A stretch of DNA of 64,000 nucleotides from Humimonas sp964465015 (GCA_964465015.1 CAYXHP010000022.1:1-64000); one strand, 5' to 3'. Counted from the stretch's first letter, positions 26,369 through 35,933 are shown. Program-made: numbers and translations. The notes: a model not told the origin generated them from the sequence alone.

Positions 26369-27892
26369 GCCGCCGGATACGGAGGCAGCCTCCTGCACCG
26401 CCCGGGCGCTCGGAATCACGAGGTCTTGAGCGTCGATTTCGCCCAGCAACCACAGCACTCCGAGATAGGCTGCGGCCAGCCCTGTGAGCTTCACGAGGAC
26501 GAGCAGTCCCGACGTGTGCACGAAGATCGCCGGAACGGCCACCACGAGTGATGCGATCGCGACCCTGATCGATGTGCCGAGGGGAACGGGTGGCCCGAAC
26601 TCGCGCCACGTCAGCACCGTGATTGTGACTCCGACGCCGAACATTCCGAGCATCAGCGAGAGAGCTGCGCCCATCGGGCCCATCGACGGAATCAGAAGGT
26701 AGTTCGCCAGGCCTACCACCGGCATGAAGGCGAGGAGGACGCCGGCCGTCGCACGCTGCCGGCCGGCAGCCATGAGACCGTAGGCCAGTGAGTCCAGGAG
26801 CGCGAACCATGCATAGGCGATCAGTTGCACGGTCAGGAAGATCCCTCCACTCGCGTAGTCGCTCGAGTAGACGAGGCTCATGAGGGAGGATGCGCTTCCC
26901 CCCAGGATGACCACCGCGGGAGCGCCCAGGATCAGGGAGAAGCGGCCCGCCTCGCGCACGTGCTCGTGTGCCCCTCTGCGGTTTCCCTCGGAGAGAGCCC
27001 AGGCGACAGAGGACAGCACGACGCCTGACTGGACGATGGGGATCACCGTCAGCATCTGGGAGATCTTGAGGGCTGCGACGTAGCGGCCGATGACGGCTGC
27101 GTCCCCGTGCCAGAGACTGCCCAGCGACCAGAGGTCGAGGCTCGTGAGGACGTTCAGACACACCACGAACATGCTGATCTGGCCTCCCAGGGAGACCACC
27201 TCGCGCATCAAGGACCACACCGGTCGAAAACCCTCCGGTGGGTATCGCACGACGAGGTAGAGGAGCGCGGCACAGGATGCCAGCACGTTGACCACGAGCG
27301 CGCGCCCGACCGACATCCCGAGGTAGACCAGCGCGATGGCTCCGAGGCACTTCGTCGCTCCCAGCAGCACCTGACTCGCCGCCAGGGGTCCGAATCGTCG
27401 ACGTCCGTTGAGCGCCCCGGTGTATCCGGCGCAGGCAGCCGAGAAGGGAACATCCAGGAGGGCCAGGCGAAACAGGCGAGCGCCATCCGCGATGCCGAAG
27501 AGATGGCCGAGCCGAGGCGCCAGGTACCACCCGATCGCAAAGACCAGGAGCGACGTCACGAGCAGCACGGCGCGCGCCGATTGCTCCACCTCCCTCGTCT
27601 GGGACTGGTGATCGGGGATCAGCTTCCCCAGGGCTCCGGGTACGCCGATGAAGCTCAACATCTCCAGCCAGACGAGCACGGACAGCAGGAGGCCGTACAC
27701 TCCGAAGGCCGCGGGCGCGAGGGTGCGGGCCAGTATCACGGAGCCCACATAGCTGAGCACCAGGAAGATGGCCCGCCCGACCAGCAGCTGTCGGGTTCCG
27801 CGCTTCTGGGTCAGCTGCGCCTCGTCTGGTGTGGACGAGCCGTCCGCCGCCCCGGTCATGCCGGGACTTTCGTCGGCCACGAGGTCTTTCAC
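26348..27892 (-). CDS. Wzx-like lipid-linked oligosaccharide flippase
   Basis: A 514-residue protein with about 12-14 membrane helices of the polysaccharide transporter (MOP/Wzx) family. It is expected to flip the undecaprenyl-linked repeat unit across the inner membrane. The conserved N-terminal region reads LLVGRAIFLVLSYVGSVILA, followed by RTLAPAAFGVYGLL. GTG 27892 is chosen because AGGAG lies 6-7 bases upstream; an in-frame ATG at 27946 lacks a ribosome site. The 174 bases between it and the PIG-L gene hold no recognised feature. Confidence 0.88.
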   Translation of the reverse strand: MKDLVADESPGMTGAADGSSTPDEAQLTQKRGTRQLLVGRAIFLVLSYVGSVILARTLAPAAFGVYGLLLSVLVWLEMLSFIGVPGALGKLIPDHQSQTREVEQSARAVLLVTSLLVFAIGWYLAPRLGHLFGIADGARLFRLALLDVPFSAACAGYTGALNGRRRFGPLAASQVLLGATKCLGAIALVYLGMSVGRALVVNVLASCAALLYLVVRYPPEGFRPVWSLMREVVSLGGQISMFVVCLNVLTSLDLWSLGSLWHGDAAVIGRYVAALKISQMLTVIPIVQSGVVLSSVAWALSEGNRRGAHEHVREAGRFSLILGAPAVVILGGSASSLMSLVYSSDYASGGIFLTVQLIAYAWFALLDSLAYGLMAAGRQRATAGVLLAFMPVVGLANYLLIPSMGPMGAALSLMLGMFGVGVTITVLTWREFGPPVPLGTSIRVAIASLVVAVPAIFVHTSGLLVLVKLTGLAAAYLGVLWLLGEIDAQDLVIPSARAVQEAASVSGGSATLQD

Positions 27893-28066
27893 CTTCAGCT
27901 CCTGTTCATTCCGGACCGCATCGGCATGAACGCACCCGGCGCGCATCCAACGTGGGTGATGGCTCGGGGGTGGCTCCGCGTTTCGTGGTGCGGCGGCCCG
28001 CGCTCTGCCGCGCCCGGAAGGGAGCTAAGTGGGAGAAGGGAGTGACCGCTTCATGAACTCCCGGGG

Positions 28067-29701
28067 TCATTCGGGGCTCTGGTCCAGCCAGTATCGCCAC
28101 AGATCGCAGACGTCGTCGAGGCTCTCGAATACATGACCGTGTCGACTCGGTATCATCTTGAGGAACCAGGAGGCCTTCCCGGCCAGGGATGGATCGCAGA
28201 ATACCAGGACGGAGCCGTCGCCGTGAAGGACCGATCGGATGAGGGACCACAGCAGCCGGGGGGTGGGCCGGTCCGCGAGGGAGATTCGCAGGCGCGGCTC
28301 GCGCACGTCCGAAAGATCGGTGGGGGGCTCGCCAACGGCAACGACGTCCAGTCGGGCGTTCGGAAACAATCTCGCCAGCAGTCGGATCTGTTCGGAGAGA
28401 TCGCGGACCCGATGCCCGATCAGAAGAGTGAGACGGCGTAGGCGTGCCCGGCGCTCGAACAGGTTCCTCGCGATCTCATCGACCGGCGCTCGAGGCCTTG
28501 CTCTGAGCAGCACGAGGGGAGCGTGCGGAAGATCCGGTGGACGCTTCAGCTGCCACAGCGTCTCCGTGTAGCCTCCATCGTTGCCGGAGGTCGCACGCGC
28601 GTAGCCCTCGATGATCGGCCGTAGCGTTCCCGGCTCGAACTGGGATGCGTAGATCCTCAGACACTCAAGCTTGTCCTCGAGTACGCGGCCCACCCCGAAG
28701 GTGCGCCGCTCGAGGACAGCGCCCCGGCGGCGGAGCAGCTCCACGACCGCGTTCGCGGTACCGGGATGCTCCTCCGCGTACGGGAGGTCCTCGTACAACA
28801 TGACCTTCCTGGTCGCGAGCTCGCTCCAGTGCTCGGAAGCGAGCTGAAGGCCTGCGTCTCTCGTCAGCCGGTGGTCGAAGTGGTTGCCGAGTCCGAGCGG
28901 AAGCCAGACTTCGTCCGCCGAGGTCTCCAGAATCCACGACCCGAGCCGCTCCGAGATCCGCTCGACTTCCGCGCGAGACGGCGGTGCGTGTCGGTACATG
29001 CTCTGTCGCTTGAGGGTCGCCCGGATATCGCCGGTGAGGTACCGATCCGGGTCGATGTAGCGGATCGTGACATCGGGCTCTTCGAGCGTGTGGTAGCGGG
29101 CCTGCAGGAACCGCGCGGCGAGCATCGACTCCTGCCTTCGAAGAGCGGTGATCCGGTCCACGTCGAAGTCGCCGACCTCCGGGTCCGCCAGATAGAACGT
29201 CGCGTTGGAGCGTGACACCACGGAGAGGACGTGTATGCGCGCGGCACCGCGTCTGAGGAGGAGCGTGCCCCCGGCGCTGAGTGCCACGTCGTCCGGGTGC
29301 GGCTCGATCGCGAGGACGCTCGGACCGGCATCCGGAAGGGTCGGTGGAACCAGCGTCACGACTCCCGCCGCCCACAGTCGGGCGAGTGCCTTCACTCCCG
29401 ATGCGCCCGGCAGGAGGGATCGAATGTCGCGGCTACCGTCGAGTGCGGTGAGGACCTCGAGAAGCGCCGGTCCGGCATCGAGCACGGGTCGCCGCGCCTC
29501 GAGAAAGAAGATGGCGTCGCCCCGTACCCTGAAGTGTGGAAGCCTGCACGGGATCCAATCCGGGTGCGCCTCCACGAAGGCGCGCCGTCGGTCCATTTCG
29601 GGCTCCGACGCGCCGGCTTGCGAGGCACGGGCTCGGGGCTCCCGTTCGACCTCCGGCAGCTCGCGATCGGACGGGTCCGGAGAGATCTCGATCCGTGGCA
29701 A
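28067..29701 (-). CDS. PIG-L deacetylase with PqqD-like N-terminal and unknown C-terminal domain
   Basis: A 544-residue multidomain protein. Residues about 55-125 look like a PqqD-type winged helix (LPHFRVRGDAIFFLEARRP). Residues about 130-360 are a PIG-L/LmbE zinc deacetylase with EPHPDDVALSAGG and the second metal motif NHFDHRL. These enzymes remove N-acetyl groups from sugars. The last 150 residues contain LTLLIGHRVRDLSEQIRLL and LDVVAVGEPPTD, a possible Rossmann-like domain I cannot name. TTG 29701 follows the GMC stop by 12 bases with a GAGGAA ribosome site; ATG 29596 (509 residues) is an alternative. Confidence 0.78.
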   Translation of the reverse strand: MPRIEISPDPSDRELPEVEREPRARASQAGASEPEMDRRRAFVEAHPDWIPCRLPHFRVRGDAIFFLEARRPVLDAGPALLEVLTALDGSRDIRSLLPGASGVKALARLWAAGVVTLVPPTLPDAGPSVLAIEPHPDDVALSAGGTLLLRRGAARIHVLSVVSRSNATFYLADPEVGDFDVDRITALRRQESMLAARFLQARYHTLEEPDVTIRYIDPDRYLTGDIRATLKRQSMYRHAPPSRAEVERISERLGSWILETSADEVWLPLGLGNHFDHRLTRDAGLQLASEHWSELATRKVMLYEDLPYAEEHPGTANAVVELLRRRGAVLERRTFGVGRVLEDKLECLRIYASQFEPGTLRPIIEGYARATSGNDGGYTETLWQLKRPPDLPHAPLVLLRARPRAPVDEIARNLFERRARLRRLTLLIGHRVRDLSEQIRLLARLFPNARLDVVAVGEPPTDLSDVREPRLRISLADRPTPRLLWSLIRSVLHGDGSVLVFCDPSLAGKASWFLKMIPSRHGHVFESLDDVCDLWRYWLDQSPE

Positions 29702-29712
29702 GCGAGTGTTCC

Positions 29713-31323
29713 TCAGTTCGGCCGCCGCTTCAGGTGATCGGCCAGCCTCAGGGCCAGCGCGACGATCGTGAGCGTCGGGTTCTTGTGACTGGCAGACGGG
29801 AAGACGGAGCTGCCCGCGACGTAGAGGCCGTGCACGCCGTGCACCCGACACTCCGTGTCGACGACCCCCGTCCGCGGACTGACGCTCATTCGCGTCGTGC
29901 CCATGTGGTGCGACGCGTCCGTGAACATCAACTCCCCGGTTCCCGGGTCCAGCTCCCCGAGACCGGTCCTCTCGAGGCGCTGCTGTAGCACTGCCTGCAG
30001 GCGACGCGCCGACCTGGCTACCTCACTGGCGATCTTCCAGTTCAGCACGAGCCGGTTCGCCCCGAGGGCATCACGCTCCCGCGAGAGGGTCACCCGGCTC
30101 TCCGGATCCGGCGGTTGCTCGCAGAAGTACACGACGACCCGGTCTCGCGCACTGCGGCCCGCGGTCAGCGCCTTCCGCGCGTGCCAGTACGCCCGGTAGA
30201 GGCCGTGCGGGACGAGCTCGCGGGGAGTGAGCAGGTAGAGAAGACCCGCGATGTCTCCCATGTCGGCGCCACCAATCTCCCATCGCCGTCCCGCGTGCCC
30301 CCGTCTCAGGAGCACCTTCATCGTTCGGATGAAGGACTGATAGCCCTTCTCCGTGTACTCCGAATGCTCCACCTCGAGCGTGGCGTAGTGATCGAGCAGC
30401 CCCTCCGTTCGTTGCACGTGGCGCGACAGCCCCAACCCGAACTGAACGCTGCCCTCGGAGATCGGGCAGCCTTCGAGCAGCGACAATCGCACCCCCTCGC
30501 GGAGACGCACTTTCCCGAACACGGCCCTTGGATGGTCCATGAAGTAGCGTCCCACCACGTCGTAGCGATTCCCGATGCCGCACTCCTGTCCATCACGTGA
30601 GAGCAGGAGGAGCCGTGGATTCTCCAGTCCACCACAAGCCAGCACCACGACCCTGGCCCGCACGCGGAGGTGGTTACGGCCGAGTGTGGCCGCCTCGACC
30701 GACTCGACCGACGTACCCTCGGGATTGAGATGCACCTTGATGGCGTTGGCGTGGAGCACGAGCCTGGTGGTACGTGAGCTCCGCAGGGCCGACTTGTGCG
30801 CCGCGCCGAAGCGCTTCGGTCTCCTGGCCCACAGAGAGACGGTCGGATCGATCGCTTCGCCCCCGTACAGCGCCCGTTCGCCCGCGCTCAGGGCGTCCTC
30901 GTGGCGTCCCTCTTCGAACTGGTCGAAGGCCGGCAGCCCCAATATCCGCGAGGCCCTGGGGTAGTACGCGAGCAGCTCCGAGTAGGGAATGGGCCACCCG
31001 CTGTCGGGCACCCAGCTTCGCGGCTCCAGGTCTCGAGGCAGGAACCGCATGCTCCTGCCGGCCCAGAGATTACAGCTACCGCCGTAGTAGCGCGCTCGGG
31101 ACATGAAGTTACGACGAATCGGATATCCACGACTGTCGAGGTCGTGGAGGACCTGCGTGGCCTGCTCCGGCTGGAACCCACCTCCTTCCAGTACGCACAC
31201 CTCGCGTCCGGAACGTTCGAGCTCGCCGGCGATCGTCAGGCCCGCGGCGCCGGCGCCGACCACGCAAACGTCCGCCGTGAGCTCGACATCCGGCTCGAGG
31301 TCGCGGGCGTCCAGAATGGTCAC
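29713..31323 (-). CDS. GMC-family FAD oxidoreductase
   Basis: A 536-residue flavoprotein of the glucose-methanol-choline family. The FAD-binding motif CVVGAGAAGLTIAGEL is near the N-terminus. The conserved SCNLWAGRSM region, ASHHMGTTRMS (catalytic His) and the C-terminal VAGSSVFPSASHKNPTLTIV complete the family pattern. No Tat or Sec signal is seen, so a cytoplasmic sugar oxidase or dehydrogenase is likely. GTG 31323 overlaps the upstream glycosidase stop (GTGA). Confidence 0.88.
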   Translation of the reverse strand: MTILDARDLEPDVELTADVCVVGAGAAGLTIAGELERSGREVCVLEGGGFQPEQATQVLHDLDSRGYPIRRNFMSRARYYGGSCNLWAGRSMRFLPRDLEPRSWVPDSGWPIPYSELLAYYPRASRILGLPAFDQFEEGRHEDALSAGERALYGGEAIDPTVSLWARRPKRFGAAHKSALRSSRTTRLVLHANAIKVHLNPEGTSVESVEAATLGRNHLRVRARVVVLACGGLENPRLLLLSRDGQECGIGNRYDVVGRYFMDHPRAVFGKVRLREGVRLSLLEGCPISEGSVQFGLGLSRHVQRTEGLLDHYATLEVEHSEYTEKGYQSFIRTMKVLLRRGHAGRRWEIGGADMGDIAGLLYLLTPRELVPHGLYRAYWHARKALTAGRSARDRVVVYFCEQPPDPESRVTLSRERDALGANRLVLNWKIASEVARSARRLQAVLQQRLERTGLGELDPGTGELMFTDASHHMGTTRMSVSPRTGVVDTECRVHGVHGLYVAGSSVFPSASHKNPTLTIVALALRLADHLKRRPN

Positions 31324-32621
31324 GGGCGCGCGGCTCCTTCCGCGCCGCCCGCATGCCCGCCGCGTCGTGCGGAGCCAGCGGTCGACGGATGGGCCACTCC
31401 GAGCTCCGGACTTCGGCAGATGACGCCGAAGCGATCGACTATGGGACGGGCGGTCCTCCGCTGGGTGGCGAAGTCGACGCCGAAGAGTCCGAATCGCGGC
31501 GCAGTGCCGAGGGTCCACTCGTAGTTGTCCATCAGGGACCAGTAAAAATAGCCGCGTACGTCGACCCCCTCCTCCAGGGCTCGGGCCACGGCCTGTACAT
31601 GGTCCACCAGGAACCGGGTTCTCAGCTCCTCGTCCGTCGTTGCGACACCGTTTTCGGTGATCAGAATCGGAACACCGTAGCGGGAGAATCGGTCGAGCGT
31701 GGTGAACAGCCCGTCCGGGTAGATCTCCCAGCCCATATCGCTGCGGGCTCCGCGGTCCGCGTGGTGGTCGGCCGTGCACTCGGTGCCCGCGAACGGTATC
31801 ACCCCACGCCCCCGTCCGCTGACGATCGTCCGGGTGTAGTAGTTGATTCCCAGGAAGTCGAAGGACGGCTCGGGGCCCGCTCCCAGCAGACGGAAGAAGG
31901 CTCGGTTGAGGACCGCATCCCTGGTCCACGCCGCCAGCCTGTCCCGCGGGCTCGACGGATCGCATGGCTGGATCAGGGGAGCGCTGTGAGCGAAGCCGAC
32001 CTTCGCGCTCGGGTCGGCGGAGCGCACCTTCGAACGGGCCGCCCGATGGGCGCGGGCCAGATGGATCGCCGCCCGAACGGCCCCTCCCCACGCCCTGCCG
32101 CGGCAGGGCGGCCAGTCGCCGACGACGTAGCCGTGTTTGACGTATACCGTAGGCTCGTTGATGGTGACCCAGTACCGGACCTTCCCGGCGAGCCGATCGG
32201 CCAGTCGGTCCACGAAACGCGCGAACAGGCTCACCGTCTCGCCTCGAGCCCACCCTCCTCTCTCCGCCACCCACGAGGGGAGGGTGAAGTGGAAGAGCGT
32301 CGGAACCGGCTCGAGCCCCCGGGCGAGAAGCGAATCGATCACGGCCTCGTAGTGATCGATCGCGTGACGATTCCACGACCCTTCGACGGGCTCAATTCGG
32401 CTCCACTCGATGGAGAAGCGATGAGCATTGTGGCCCGCTGCCAGGGCGAGATCGAAGTCGGAGTCGAAGAGCTCGAAGTGTCGGCACGCCGCACCCGACT
32501 TCTCGGGGAGCCTCCCCGCCTGCTCGTAGGCCCACCAATCGTTCCACCGGTTGGCCCCTTCGACCTGGTGGCTGGACGTGGCTGCCCCCCAGAGGAAGTC
32601 CTGGGGAACGGCGATCCGCAT
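31320..32621 (-). CDS. Glycoside hydrolase family 1 (beta-glucosidase-like)
   Basis: A 433-residue GH1 (beta/alpha)8-barrel enzyme. The general acid Glu156 lies in TINEP, the nucleophile Glu323 in ITENG, and the N-terminal FLWGAATSSHQVEG and C-terminal FYWSLMDNYEW are diagnostic. It is slightly shorter than the usual 440-460. No signal peptide is visible, which is odd for a polymer-degrading enzyme; it may edit lipid-linked or recycled sugars in the cytoplasm. ATG 32621 with CGGGAG upstream matches the family N-terminus; ATG 32694 would add 24 residues. Confidence 0.9.
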   Translation of the reverse strand: MRIAVPQDFLWGAATSSHQVEGANRWNDWWAYEQAGRLPEKSGAACRHFELFDSDFDLALAAGHNAHRFSIEWSRIEPVEGSWNRHAIDHYEAVIDSLLARGLEPVPTLFHFTLPSWVAERGGWARGETVSLFARFVDRLADRLAGKVRYWVTINEPTVYVKHGYVVGDWPPCRGRAWGGAVRAAIHLARAHRAARSKVRSADPSAKVGFAHSAPLIQPCDPSSPRDRLAAWTRDAVLNRAFFRLLGAGPEPSFDFLGINYYTRTIVSGRGRGVIPFAGTECTADHHADRGARSDMGWEIYPDGLFTTLDRFSRYGVPILITENGVATTDEELRTRFLVDHVQAVARALEEGVDVRGYFYWSLMDNYEWTLGTAPRFGLFGVDFATQRRTARPIVDRFGVICRSPELGVAHPSTAGSARRGGHAGGAEGAARP

Positions 32622-32700
32622 CGCCGTGCTCCCGAGCGCTGAGTTCAGGGCAGCCGGACAGTCGGCGGCGGGGGAAGGCGAGGTGACGGGCATTCGCACG

Positions 32701-33897
32701 TCAATGGGAAAGTCCGCCGAGGCCATATTGCCCGGCGTCACGTTCGATCCGCGCCAGGACGGCGGCGGCAATGACACGGTATCCGGCCGCATCGGGATGA
32801 CCATCGACCTGGAAGAAGAGTCGCTTCTCCTGTCGGGCCTGCTCCTGCATGGGACCCGTGAGATCCAGATAGGGAATGCCCCGGCTGCGTAGTGCCTCGA
32901 CCAGCGACGGGAGCAGCGGAGGGACCGTGTCTCCACGGAGCGGGAGGTACACGTCCTCCTTGGTCGGAAACACCAGGACGAGAAACGCCGTGCCGTGACT
33001 GGCTGCGATGGCCTGCGTCTTCTCGATGGATTCCATGACGCTCTGGAAGACGGGCTGATCCGGCTTGGCCAGCCCCACCTGATTCTCCAGGAACGAAGGC
33101 GCGAAGATGAGGCGGGTGTGGTCGGGAAACTCCATGGGTGGCGTGCTTCGGAACCGTCTCCTCAGGGTGCGGAAGGTCTCCGCCACGAACCAGTACACGT
33201 ACGATCGCTCGAGAATGGACTGCAGGAGACTGGGTGATCTTCCGTGACGGAACTTCCAGGTCGCGTAGCGTCCCGGACGGCCGGCGCGGAGCCAGCGATC
33301 GAACTCCTGTTCGTCCTGCAGGTCGTTGCCCGGGAACAGTCCGAAGAGAAGGAGCTTGGGCTGAAAGGCCGTCCCGTACCGTTCGTAGACTCTCAAGTAC
33401 TGCTTGGGCGCGTAGCCGGGCAGGCTCAGGTTGACGAGGCGGATGCCGGGGAGAGCTTCCTCGACGAGCGTCGACCACGTGGAATCGTAGTCCACGCCAT
33501 AGCCGAAGCCCTCGGAGTCTCCGATCACGACGATCCCGGCCGAATCCGGCAAGGGGGATGGATTACGGAATCCGAGGGAGTCGGTCGCGTAGTCGAAACG
33601 TACGTCGCCAGCGACTACCCGGCCGTGGTGATTGGGCGGATACAGGTAGCCAACATACGGGTCCGCTCTCTCGACATCGTCGTTGTCCTTCATCCAGTGG
33701 ATCTTCACCCGTGCGGAGGCGGGCAGGTTGTTCGGGAACTCCCGAAGGAAGGCTTCCGTGCAGGCGAGTATGACGAGGACGCTGGCCAGAAGCAGTCCGA
33801 GATTGACGAGGATGCGTTTCGCGGTCGAGGGCATCTTCCATCTCTGTCCGGGGCCGTGGCGAAGGCCTGAGGCTTCCCCCTGAAGACGGTTGCTCAT
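32701..33897 (-). CDS. Membrane-anchored SGNH/GDSL-like hydrolase (copy 3)
   Basis: A 398-residue protein with an N-terminal helix (VNLGLLLASVLVILACTEAFL) and a periplasmic SGNH domain. Block I is canonical (VVIGDSEGFGYGVDYDS), NLSLPGYAPKQYLR supplies the Gly block, FGLFPGNDL the Asn block, and VDGHPDAAGY the Asp/His pair. All catalytic positions of an SGNH esterase or acyltransferase are therefore present. ATG 33834 (377 residues) is an alternative start. It is second in the minus-strand unit. Confidence 0.78.
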   Translation of the reverse strand: MSNRLQGEASGLRHGPGQRWKMPSTAKRILVNLGLLLASVLVILACTEAFLREFPNNLPASARVKIHWMKDNDDVERADPYVGYLYPPNHHGRVVAGDVRFDYATDSLGFRNPSPLPDSAGIVVIGDSEGFGYGVDYDSTWSTLVEEALPGIRLVNLSLPGYAPKQYLRVYERYGTAFQPKLLLFGLFPGNDLQDEQEFDRWLRAGRPGRYATWKFRHGRSPSLLQSILERSYVYWFVAETFRTLRRRFRSTPPMEFPDHTRLIFAPSFLENQVGLAKPDQPVFQSVMESIEKTQAIAASHGTAFLVLVFPTKEDVYLPLRGDTVPPLLPSLVEALRSRGIPYLDLTGPMQEQARQEKRLFFQVDGHPDAAGYRVIAAAVLARIERDAGQYGLGGLSH

Positions 33898-34042
33898 ACG
33901 ACTGGGTCCTGCAGGTTGAATGCCGGACCAAAGTGAGGGATGAAGGCGGACGCGGCCATGCCGCGCGAGGAGTCCGGGCCGCGGCATCGGCAGCGTGCTT
34001 CTGAACTCGGGAGGTGCGGGGACGACGGACCTCGGTGCTCCA

Positions 34043-35572
34043 TCAAGCCTTGGGTCGAGGCGAGAGCGGTCGCGTGTCGTCGGCGTGCGACACTCGGTGT
34101 GTCGCCGCATCCCCACGTGCCGACGGGGTCGACGAGACGTGGGGTGCAGTCCGGCCTCCCGGCTCGAGCGGCACGGCGCGCGCGGGTCTCCAGAGACCAT
34201 CGCGAGCGATGGCCTGGACCGAGAGGCTGGCGGCCAGGCGCTGTCCCGCATTGCTCCAGTGATCGTTACCGCCTCGGAGATAGAGCGCGGCCGGATCGTG
34301 CGACCGGAAGGCCGGGAACAGGTTCAGGGTCGGGATGGAGTCCTGCCGGCCTATGGCTTCGACCACTGCCGACAGGTTGGACCTCTGGTAGGCCGGGTAG
34401 AGGGACGAGTCGACCCGGTAGACGTAGCCCGGCACCTCGTCCTCGGCCGTCGGGATGATCAGCAGGAGCATCGGGATCCCGTGGCTCCGAACCACGCTGT
34501 CCATTCGGGTGATGACCCGATCCATGAGGGTCACCTTGTACCGGGCCGATGGTCCGTCCGGCGCCGCGCTGACGTCGGCATCGTAGCCGTCGGCGAGCAG
34601 GTTCGTGACCACATCGTCGTGTCCGAGGACGTAGTCCCGGTACTCGGCCTCGCGATCTCGCATCCACTCCCGGGTGGTCGTGGCGGAGGCCGGGTTGCCC
34701 TCGACGGGAACCTCGTCGCCCTCCGGCACGAACCGGCTCGATTCGAGGCGGTCCACGGTGCGCTCGAACAGCTTCAGGACCAGCGGCCCGTGTCGCGCCA
34801 TCAGGAACTTGCGGCGAACGGACCCGGCCAGCCTGTAGTGGTTCCGAACCAGCCGGCCCCCGGAGTCCAGTCGGAAGAGCTTGTTCCGGAGGAGGTCGCC
34901 GAAGTCGTTGCCGGTGTAGATGCTGACGATGACGAGGTCGGGCTTGAGCCGCGTCAGATCGCGCTCCATTCGGATGCACTCTTGATCGGGACCGTAGCCG
35001 GTCACCCCAGCGTTCACGACCTCGACTGGCGTGCGGAAGTAGGCCCCGAGCATGCGCTGGAGCTGGCTCGTGTAGGTGTCGGCCTCAGCGGAGTACTCCG
35101 CGGCGATGAACGAGTCGCCGAACACCACGACCCGTCGTGAGCTGTCTGCCGACCCGCGCAGCTCGGGTCCGCGGAAGCCTTGCCGGTCGATGTGCACGCG
35201 GATCGTCTGGCCGCCGTTGATCGGCAACCGATGATAGTCCCGGCTGGCCGCCGGTATGTACTCGAACAGGTCGTCCGACCGCAGCCGGAAGAGCGTGGAG
35301 AAGTCGTCGGGGACCGTGAGGCGGAGTCCGATTTCGGCGATCACCAGACCGATCAGGGACGAAGCGGTGAGCAGCAGCAGCCGCGTTCTCCACTTGCTGG
35401 ACGCCAGGCCCGCGGCCACGACCACGGCGCCGAAGGCTGCCACCAGGATCTGAGACCATCCGGGACCGGATCGCTGAGGGCTCGATGGGCAGACGGTGAC
35501 AGCGACCACGAGGACCAGCATCCCGAAGATGCCGAGGGCTATCCTGGTCGCCGGCCTCCGCTCCTGTTCCAT
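34043..35572 (-). CDS. Membrane-anchored SGNH/GDSL-like hydrolase (copy 4)
   Basis: A 509-residue protein with two or three N-terminal helices (about 10-75) and a large SGNH domain. Block I is VVVFGDSFIAAEYS, then NAGVTGYGPDQECIR, SIYTGNDFGDLL (Asn block) and GGNDHWSNAGQ (Asp-x-x... catalytic pair as Asp-His). It is the longest of the four SGNH-like proteins here, with an insert around residues 275-370. GGAGG lies 4 bases before ATG 35572. It heads the minus-strand unit that runs to 26348. Confidence 0.76.
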   Translation of the reverse strand: MEQERRPATRIALGIFGMLVLVVAVTVCPSSPQRSGPGWSQILVAAFGAVVVAAGLASSKWRTRLLLLTASSLIGLVIAEIGLRLTVPDDFSTLFRLRSDDLFEYIPAASRDYHRLPINGGQTIRVHIDRQGFRGPELRGSADSSRRVVVFGDSFIAAEYSAEADTYTSQLQRMLGAYFRTPVEVVNAGVTGYGPDQECIRMERDLTRLKPDLVIVSIYTGNDFGDLLRNKLFRLDSGGRLVRNHYRLAGSVRRKFLMARHGPLVLKLFERTVDRLESSRFVPEGDEVPVEGNPASATTTREWMRDREAEYRDYVLGHDDVVTNLLADGYDADVSAAPDGPSARYKVTLMDRVITRMDSVVRSHGIPMLLLIIPTAEDEVPGYVYRVDSSLYPAYQRSNLSAVVEAIGRQDSIPTLNLFPAFRSHDPAALYLRGGNDHWSNAGQRLAASLSVQAIARDGLWRPARAVPLEPGGRTAPHVSSTPSARGDAATHRVSHADDTRPLSPRPKA

Positions 35573-35621
35573 GCAGCCTCCGGAAATCTCGGGTTTGCCA
35601 TCCTCCGGCCGTGACTTCCCG

Positions 35622-35633
35622 TGCATGCATGCA
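35622..35633. repeat. Perfect 12-bp palindrome TGCATGCATGCA
   Basis: The sequence reads identically on both strands and lies 50 bases upstream of the minus-strand SGNH start. It may be an operator, or a chance alternating purine-pyrimidine tract. Confidence 0.4.
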
Positions 35634-35727
35634 GCGTGCGAGTCTCGGTCCAGGCCGGTCCCGATCCGAGAGGGGAGGCGTCGCCGACGGCGCGGCCATC
35701 CGCAGACCCCAAGTGACATAACGAGAA

Positions 35728-35743
35728 GGGCACATTCCGTGCG
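35728..35743 (+). promoter_or_regulatory. Possible sigma-54 -24/-12 element
   Basis: GGGCACATTCCGTGCG has GGCAC at -24 and TGC at -12 with GG (35729-35730) and GC (35741-35742) ten bases apart. The consensus G after GGCAC is A. The leader to the carbamoyltransferase start would be about 290 bases, so it is less certain than the others. Confidence 0.4.
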
Positions 35744-35905
35744 GCTGTGGCCGGCCCGACTCGGCTGTGCCGGTCGCAGCGGATGGCGGTGTGCGGCTCC
35801 GGCGTCTGTTGCAATGTGCCTACAAGATCGGCAGACCGCCGCGGCGAGCCCCGAACGCAGGACTTTGAAAAGCTATTCATCCCAACTAGATACGCTCATC
35901 ACCTG

Positions 35906-35933
35906 TTGGACGGAGGAATGGCGTACTTATCTT
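35906..35933 (+). promoter_or_regulatory. Sigma-70-like promoter before the carbamoyltransferase
   Basis: TTGGAC (35906-35911) and TATCTT (35928-35933) are separated by 16 bases, a good housekeeping-type spacing. The predicted start would leave a leader of about 100 bases. The local region is A+T-richer than its surroundings. Confidence 0.45.
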
